Positions 14,088 to 18,019 of a stretch of DNA of 18,019 nucleotides are shown in pieces; position 1 is the stretch's first letter; the number at the start of each line of letters is the position of its first letter. The notes beneath the pieces were generated by a model, which ran no database searches, was not told where the DNA came from, and worked only from the letters and a program-made list of their open reading frames with translations. A program made the translations under genes and the position numbers. The stretch is from an uncultured Chloroflexota bacterium (GTDB lineage: Bacteria; Chloroflexota; Anaerolineae; Aggregatilineales; Phototrophicaceae): positions 1 to 18,019 of the forward strand of contig CALKIA010000509.1 of assembly GCA_937988705.1 (NCBI GenBank), read 5' to 3'.

Positions 14088-14945
14088 ATGACTGAGACAA
14101 GCTTTGCTCAATTGACCGATCACTTCTACTGGATGTCGCCGGGACCACCCGACCGCCCCTCGTTGGGCGCAGTCGTCGGCGACCAGTTCACGCTGCTGCT
14201 CGACGCGGGCGCGTCGGCCGCACACGCCCATCTGTTCCGCGCCGCGCTGACGGCAGCCGTCGTCCCACTACCGCGCTATGTCGCGCTCACCCACTGGCAT
14301 TGGGATCACATATTCGGCGCAGAGGCGCTCGCTTTACCCGTGATCGCGCAGACGCTCACCGCCCAACAATTGGCGCTGCTGGCCACATATGAATGGGACG
14401 ATGTAGCGTTAGATGCCCGCGTGCACACCGGCGCAGAAATCATCTCCTGCGCGGACAACATCAAGATCGAACTACCCGCTCCCCGCCAAATTCACATCAT
14501 CGAGTCGACTCTCACCTTCACAGACAGCCTTAAGATCGACCTCGGCGGCGTCAACTGTACCCTCCAGCACGTGGGCGGGGATCACGCCGCCGACTCGGTC
14601 GTGGCTTACGTTGAGCCGGATCGTGTGCTGTTCCTCGGCGACTGTCTGTATCCGGGCATTTATGGTGTGCCAACCTGGCAGTACACCCGCGCCCAGGTGC
14701 TCCCCCTGCTCGATAAGCTGCACGCCTTCGACGCGCAGTTCTACATTGAAGGGCACGGGGACACGGTGCTGACGCGCGCCGAATTCACTACGCTGACGAC
14801 GCGCCTGCGCTTGGCCGCCGATCTGGTCGGAGAATATGGCGCGAATGCGGCGGCGGTGCTGGCAGCAGCGGAACGCGCGGGCCAGCCCCGCGATGCAGAT
14901 CTGATCGAAACGGTGCAGGACTTCATCGCGGGGCTATCAACGTAA
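14088..14945 (+). CDS. metallo-beta-lactamase-fold hydrolase
   Basis: This 285-residue MBL-fold protein has the zinc motif 'THWHWDH' (His69, His71, Asp73, His74), His166 in 'HVGGDHAADS', Asp185 in 'FLGDCLY', and a last ligand region 'EGHGD' (His223). These are the ligands of a two-zinc centre. The chain after the fold ends in a helical tail. Relatives include glyoxalase II, lactonases and many unassigned hydrolases, and I cannot name the substrate. There is no signal peptide, so it is cytoplasmic. The start at 14088 coincides with the predicted transcription start, making a leaderless message. The stop (14943-14945) faces that of the oxidoreductase gene 7 bp away, without a terminator between the convergent genes. 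Confidence 0.9.
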   Translation: MTETSFAQLTDHFYWMSPGPPDRPSLGAVVGDQFTLLLDAGASAAHAHLFRAALTAAVVPLPRYVALTHWHWDHIFGAEALALPVIAQTLTAQQLALLATYEWDDVALDARVHTGAEIISCADNIKIELPAPRQIHIIESTLTFTDSLKIDLGGVNCTLQHVGGDHAADSVVAYVEPDRVLFLGDCLYPGIYGVPTWQYTRAQVLPLLDKLHAFDAQFYIEGHGDTVLTRAEFTTLTTRLRLAADLVGEYGANAAAVLAAAERAGQPRDADLIETVQDFIAGLST

Positions 14946-14952
14946 CGGGAGC

Positions 14953-15975
14953 TTACGGCGCCACGGTGACGGGTTTGCCCGTGCGGGCTGACTCATACAC
15001 CGCCAACGCGCTGCGGAGAAATTCACGGCTAAGGCTGAGCGGCACGACCGGGGCTGCACCATCGAGCAGACAGGCTTCCATCGCTTCGACTTCCTTCTGC
15101 CACGGGTTGGAAGCAGGTACAACGATGCTGTCCTCCGAACCGTCGCGGTTGGTGATCTGGATCACCGTATCCTCGCCGTAGGCCGTGCGCCCGTTCATGC
15201 CGGGAAACCACGGCGTTGATGTGCGGATCATGCCGTCTGTGCCGATGTATTGCGCGCCATGCACCGATGGCGCGCGGAACCCAGCGTAGATCTGCGCGAC
15301 CACGCCCTCTGCAAAGCGCAGCTGCGCGCTCATACCTACATCGACACCGCTCTCGCCGATGTCCTGCAGCGCCCACACTTCCTGCGGTGCGCGGCCACCC
15401 GTCACCATGATTGACAGGCTGTTCGGGTACACGCCTACGTCCCAGAACGCGCCGCCATCGAGGTCGGGATGCAGGCGGATGTTGCCCGAATTTTCCGGTG
15501 GCAAATAGTAACTGAACCAACTGTTTATCAGGTGCAGCTTGCCAATGCGCCCCTGCTGGATCAACTCGGCCACTCGGCGATTCTGCGGCGCGTGCAGCGC
15601 CATGAACGCTTCGAACACCACGACGTTATGCGCCTGCGCCGCCGACGCGATGGCATCGAAATCCGCCAGCGTCGTCACGAGCGGCTTTTCGAGCAGGACA
15701 TGCTTGCCCGCCTGTGCCGCCTTGACCGTCCATTCAGCATGCAGTTTGTTGGGCAGCGGAATGTACACCACATCGATGTCCGGATCAGCTAACAGCTCCG
15801 CATACGTTCCATAGGCGATCGGAATGCCACGCTGACTCGCGTAGGCTTGTGCCGCCTCGGTGGTGCGGCTGGCCACCGCGCGCAAATCGCTGCGCGGCGC
15901 GCCGTTGATCGCAAAAATGAGCGCGTCGTTGATCTTCGCCGTCGACAAAATTCCCCAGCGCAGTTTATTCGGCAT
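14953..15975 (-). CDS. Gfo/Idh/MocA family NAD(P)-dependent oxidoreductase
   Basis: This 340-residue enzyme has an N-terminal Rossmann domain ('LRWGILSTAKI', 5-15), the family's catalytic 'LLEKPL' (Glu96-Lys97-Pro98) and the C-terminal domain motif 'GGAFWDVGVYPNSLSIM' (174-190, Asp179 and Tyr183 in place of the usual active Asp/His region). The overall pattern resembles D-xylose 1-dehydrogenase and dihydrodiol dehydrogenase more than inositol dehydrogenase. It probably oxidises or reduces a sugar or cyclic polyol; the substrate is unknown. The ATG at 15975 is preceded by AAGAAG and GGGGAC. The gene is divergent from the solute-binding protein gene across a 194-bp region with promoter-like sites on both strands. 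No signal peptide. Confidence 0.92.
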   Translation of the reverse strand: MPNKLRWGILSTAKINDALIFAINGAPRSDLRAVASRTTEAAQAYASQRGIPIAYGTYAELLADPDIDVVYIPLPNKLHAEWTVKAAQAGKHVLLEKPLVTTLADFDAIASAAQAHNVVVFEAFMALHAPQNRRVAELIQQGRIGKLHLINSWFSYYLPPENSGNIRLHPDLDGGAFWDVGVYPNSLSIMVTGGRAPQEVWALQDIGESGVDVGMSAQLRFAEGVVAQIYAGFRAPSVHGAQYIGTDGMIRTSTPWFPGMNGRTAYGEDTVIQITNRDGSEDSIVVPASNPWQKEVEAMEACLLDGAAPVVPLSLSREFLRSALAVYESARTGKPVTVAP

Positions 15976-16092
15976 AATCTTCTTGTCCCCTCAAATCAGG
16001 TTCTAGTCATTCGCTAGCCTTGTATTCTAAGTCAGCCCCGGCGCAGGTGCCAAAGGCTGTAATTGCCCCGAGAACTACGGCACAGCGAATTG

Positions 16093-16121
16093 TTGCGTTC
16101 ATTATAGAATCCTGTTACGAT
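16093..16121. promoter_or_regulatory. overlapping divergent promoter candidates
   Basis: On the plus strand TTGCGT (16093-16098), a 17-bp spacer and TACGAT (16116-16121) with an upstream TGT form a plausible extended -10 promoter for the solute-binding protein gene, about 45 nt before its start. On the minus strand a perfect TATAAT (plus 16101-16106) lies in the same stretch and could serve the oxidoreductase gene, with a leader of about 120 nt and a poor -35. The two would compete if both are active. Confidence 0.45.
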
Positions 16122-16169
16122 GTGAATGACCATATTTCTTCCAACACTACACATGCGAGGTGCCTTGTT

Positions 16170-17831
16170 ATGAGACGGATCGCGTTCGGTTTAGCACTGG
16201 TGCTGTTATTAGCGCTTCCGGCATCCCTGGTTCTCGGTCAGGATGGCGACACAATCGTCATTCGCGGCTTTGGGAACATCGTATCCTTCAACCCCGCCTT
16301 CACCAACGATGGCGCATCGTATCAAGCGTCCAATCTGCTCTGGCCGTCGCCGGTCAGTGTGGACAGCTTTACAGGCGAAACGGGGCCGGGTCTCACCACC
16401 TGGACAGTCTCCGATGACGGGCTGACCTACACCTTCACCATCCGTGAAGGCGCCATCTGGAGCGATGGCACGCCGATCTCCTCTGCCGATATGAAGTTTG
16501 TCATCGACGCCGTGAAATCGGATGTTGAAACCGTGTGGGAATCGAACGCCGCGTTGATCGACTCGGTCAACATCATTGACGACCGCACCTACGAAGTTGT
16601 GCTCAGCGATGTGAGCTGCACCGCCCTTAGCGACTTTGGCGCGTTCCGTTTCCTGCCAGCGCACCGCTTCGCGGCAGATTTCAGCGACTTTGAAACCAAC
16701 CCGCTGAACATGAATCCCGACATCAGCGGTGGTGCGTACATCCTCGAAGAGTGGGCTCCTGACGAATTCCAGCGTTTCCGGGCCAACCCGGATTACTGGA
16801 ACGGTGAGCCGTCAATCCCCTTCCTCATCAATCGCGTCATCGGCGAACAGTCGGTCGCGGTGCAGGCAATTCAGGCGGGCGAACTCGACTACACCTACTT
16901 CCAGGGCGATCTCTTTGCGCAAATCCTTGACACCAGCAATTTGCAGTATCAGGCCTTCCCGCAGCTCACCGTCAACTTCCTGTCGATGAACTGGGCAGAC
17001 CCGACCAATCCGCAGGCCGCGTATGATGCCGATGGTAACCCCATCGAACAAGCACCACACCCGATTTTCAGCGATGTGAACGTCCGCCGCGCGGTGGCGA
17101 TGGGCTATAACAAAGCTGACATTCTGGAAACGTTGGGCGGCGCTGAAGGCGGTACCCCCCTGATCGGCACGGTTGCCCCGTCGATCACGTGGGCGTACAA
17201 CAGCGAAATCGAACCGTATCCGTTTGATCCGGTGGCGGCCGCCGCCATGCTCGATGAAGCGGGCTGGACAATCAACGAAGCGACCGGTATCCGGGAAAAA
17301 GACGGCGTCCCGCTTGCCTTCACCATCACCTACAGCGATATCCTCCTGCTGTTCGAAACGACCGCCTTGGTCGCGCAGGATCAACTGAGCCAGCTCGGGA
17401 TGGATGTCACGCTCAACAAGGTCGAATGGGCGAACTACATTCAGGATGTATATCTGGGTCAGATGTACGACGCGACCCCGATGAGTAACAGCGGCGGCAC
17501 CACCCCGCCCGACCCGAACGACTTCATGTCGCTGGTCAACAGCGCTGAGGATGTTCCCGGCAGCGGCAACAATCTGGCGTCCTACGTGAATCCGGAAGTC
17601 GACCGCCTGATCCTCGAAGGCCGCACGACGCCCGGTTGCGCACCCGCCGACCGCGCCGTCCCCTACAATCAGATCCAGCAGATTCTGCACGATGACGTCG
17701 CCTACGACTTCACGTTCACGCCGAACATCTTCCAGGTGATGAACGCGCGCGTGAGCGGCTTCAACCCCGGCCCGTCGTGGGTGTTCTACGGCTACACCGA
17801 TCACGTCAACGAGTGGTCCATCGGGGATTAG
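16170..17831 (+). CDS. ABC transporter solute-binding protein, family 5 (peptide/nickel/oligosaccharide type)
   Basis: This 553-residue extracytoplasmic binding protein begins with a signal peptide ('MRRIAFGLALVLLLALPASLVLG', cleavage before QDGD). There is no Cys at the cleavage site, so it is not a lipoprotein. SBP_bac_5 features are clear: 'FNPAFTNDGAS', 'GLTTWTVSDDGLTYTFTIREGAIWSDGTPISSADMKFVIDAV' (the family signature, about 75-117), 'ISGGAYILEEW', 'FSDVNVRRAVAMGYNKADI' and 'YPFDPVAAAAMLDEAGW'. I start at ATG 16170 because the signal peptide begins there and GAGG lies about 9 nt upstream; the open frame reaches 16020 but those codons cover the promoter. Ligands of this family range from peptides to oligosaccharides, and the nearby glycosidases make a sugar ligand possible. 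No permease or ATPase gene fits in the 188 bp that remain, and the next DNA is a repeat. Confidence 0.95.
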   Translation: MRRIAFGLALVLLLALPASLVLGQDGDTIVIRGFGNIVSFNPAFTNDGASYQASNLLWPSPVSVDSFTGETGPGLTTWTVSDDGLTYTFTIREGAIWSDGTPISSADMKFVIDAVKSDVETVWESNAALIDSVNIIDDRTYEVVLSDVSCTALSDFGAFRFLPAHRFAADFSDFETNPLNMNPDISGGAYILEEWAPDEFQRFRANPDYWNGEPSIPFLINRVIGEQSVAVQAIQAGELDYTYFQGDLFAQILDTSNLQYQAFPQLTVNFLSMNWADPTNPQAAYDADGNPIEQAPHPIFSDVNVRRAVAMGYNKADILETLGGAEGGTPLIGTVAPSITWAYNSEIEPYPFDPVAAAAMLDEAGWTINEATGIREKDGVPLAFTITYSDILLLFETTALVAQDQLSQLGMDVTLNKVEWANYIQDVYLGQMYDATPMSNSGGTTPPDPNDFMSLVNSAEDVPGSGNNLASYVNPEVDRLILEGRTTPGCAPADRAVPYNQIQQILHDDVAYDFTFTPNIFQVMNARVSGFNPGPSWVFYGYTDHVNEWSIGD

Positions 17832-17851
17832 CCTCGCCTAGCGAATTGTTG

Positions 17852-17879
17852 GTCGGGACGAGGCATGCCTCGTCCCGAC
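17852..17879. repeat. perfect 28-bp palindrome (dispersed repeat, possible transcript end)
   Basis: GTCGGGACGAGGCA (17852-17865) is followed directly by its exact complement TGCCTCGTCCCGAC (17866-17879). It lies 20 bp after the solute-binding protein stop and could fold as a strong RNA hairpin, but has no T-run. The core GGGACGAGGCAT recurs at the right end of the window. Confidence 0.8.
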
Positions 17880-17898
17880 ACAGACATCCCATCTGGCT

Positions 17899-17924
17899 CC
17901 CCTCCCTGAATTCGGGGGGAGGGG
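17899..17924. repeat. C/G-rich inverted repeat
   Basis: CCCCTCCC (17899-17906) pairs with GGGAGGGG (17917-17924) around TGAATTC and extra G. The wording 'CTCCCCTCCC...GGGAGGGGTCGGGGGTG' resembles another family of intergenic repeats known from filamentous bacteria (from memory). The remaining bases to 18004 hold no gene or clear signal. Confidence 0.5.
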
Positions 17925-18004
17925 TCGGGGGTGCGAAGAGGGGTAGGTTTTTAAAGTCTATTCTTAGCCCGATTGAATACGAACCGATTCAGAACGAGAA
18001 ACCT

Positions 18005-18019
18005 GTAGGGACGAGGCAT
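18005..18019. repeat. left half of a second GGGACGAGGCAT palindrome, cut by the window end
   Basis: GTAGGGACGAGGCAT shares GGGACGAGGCAT with the palindrome at 17852-17879 and differs in the outer bases (GTA for GTC). If the pattern holds, its mirror half lies just past the window. Confidence 0.6.

Noticed and set aside
16020..16169. 50-residue N-terminal extension of the solute-binding protein
   Set aside because: It covers the promoter, and a good signal peptide with a ribosome site starts at 16170.
16812..17804. 330-codon minus-strand frame opposite the solute-binding protein
   Set aside because: Shadow frame; the plus-strand SBP_bac_5 domain is continuous.

Overview
The window is chromosomal DNA, moderately GC-rich and gene-dense, from a bacterium that uses sigma-70-like promoters and Shine-Dalgarno sites. 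Three traits together make me suspect a free-living member of Chloroflexota (Anaerolineae-like): several glycoside hydrolases, an extracytoplasmic solute-binding protein with no lipobox, and families of palindromic 'GTAGGGGC.../GGGACGAGGC...' intergenic repeats. This placement is inference and there is no rRNA or other phylogenetic marker to confirm it. I see no rRNA, tRNA, CRISPR array, transposase or phage gene.

Left part (1-10.1 kb). A truncated mismatch-type uracil/thymine DNA glycosylase lies on the plus strand at the left edge. Six minus-strand genes for carbohydrate use follow. Read in transcription order they are a GH2 beta-glycosidase, a secreted GH32 fructan/sucrose hydrolase, then a tight operon dhaK-dhaL-dhaM-GH4. 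DhaK and DhaL form a PEP-dependent dihydroxyacetone kinase. The third gene fuses the DhaM IIA domain, HPr and a complete Enzyme I, so the whole phosphorelay from PEP to DhaL is encoded in three genes. GH32 has its own promoter, whose -35 overlaps the T-run of the probable GH2 terminator. The dha operon has an extended -10 promoter.

Middle (10.1-13.5 kb). An AT-richer gap leads to a well-formed regulatory leader: promoter, SAM-binding riboswitch of the SAM-I/IV clan, and an intrinsic terminator whose outer stem also captures the Shine-Dalgarno site of a cysteine desulfurase gene. That gene converges on a DEAD-box RNA helicase with a Ser/Gly/Asn/Arg-rich tail. Between them lie a bidirectional terminator and a hairpin-type dispersed repeat.

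Right part (13.5-18.0 kb). There is a DUF2243 membrane protein, an MBL-fold hydrolase whose promoter places transcription initiation at its start codon (leaderless mRNA), a convergent Gfo/Idh/MocA oxidoreductase, and a divergent family 5 ABC-transporter solute-binding protein. The window ends in short palindromic repeats.

The most notable items are the SAM riboswitch with its apparent dual terminator/RBS-sequestering platform on a cysteine desulfurase gene, the DhaM-HPr-full-length-EI fusion in an operon with GH4, and the GH32 enzyme with an inserted beta-sandwich module and a shortened first propeller blade.
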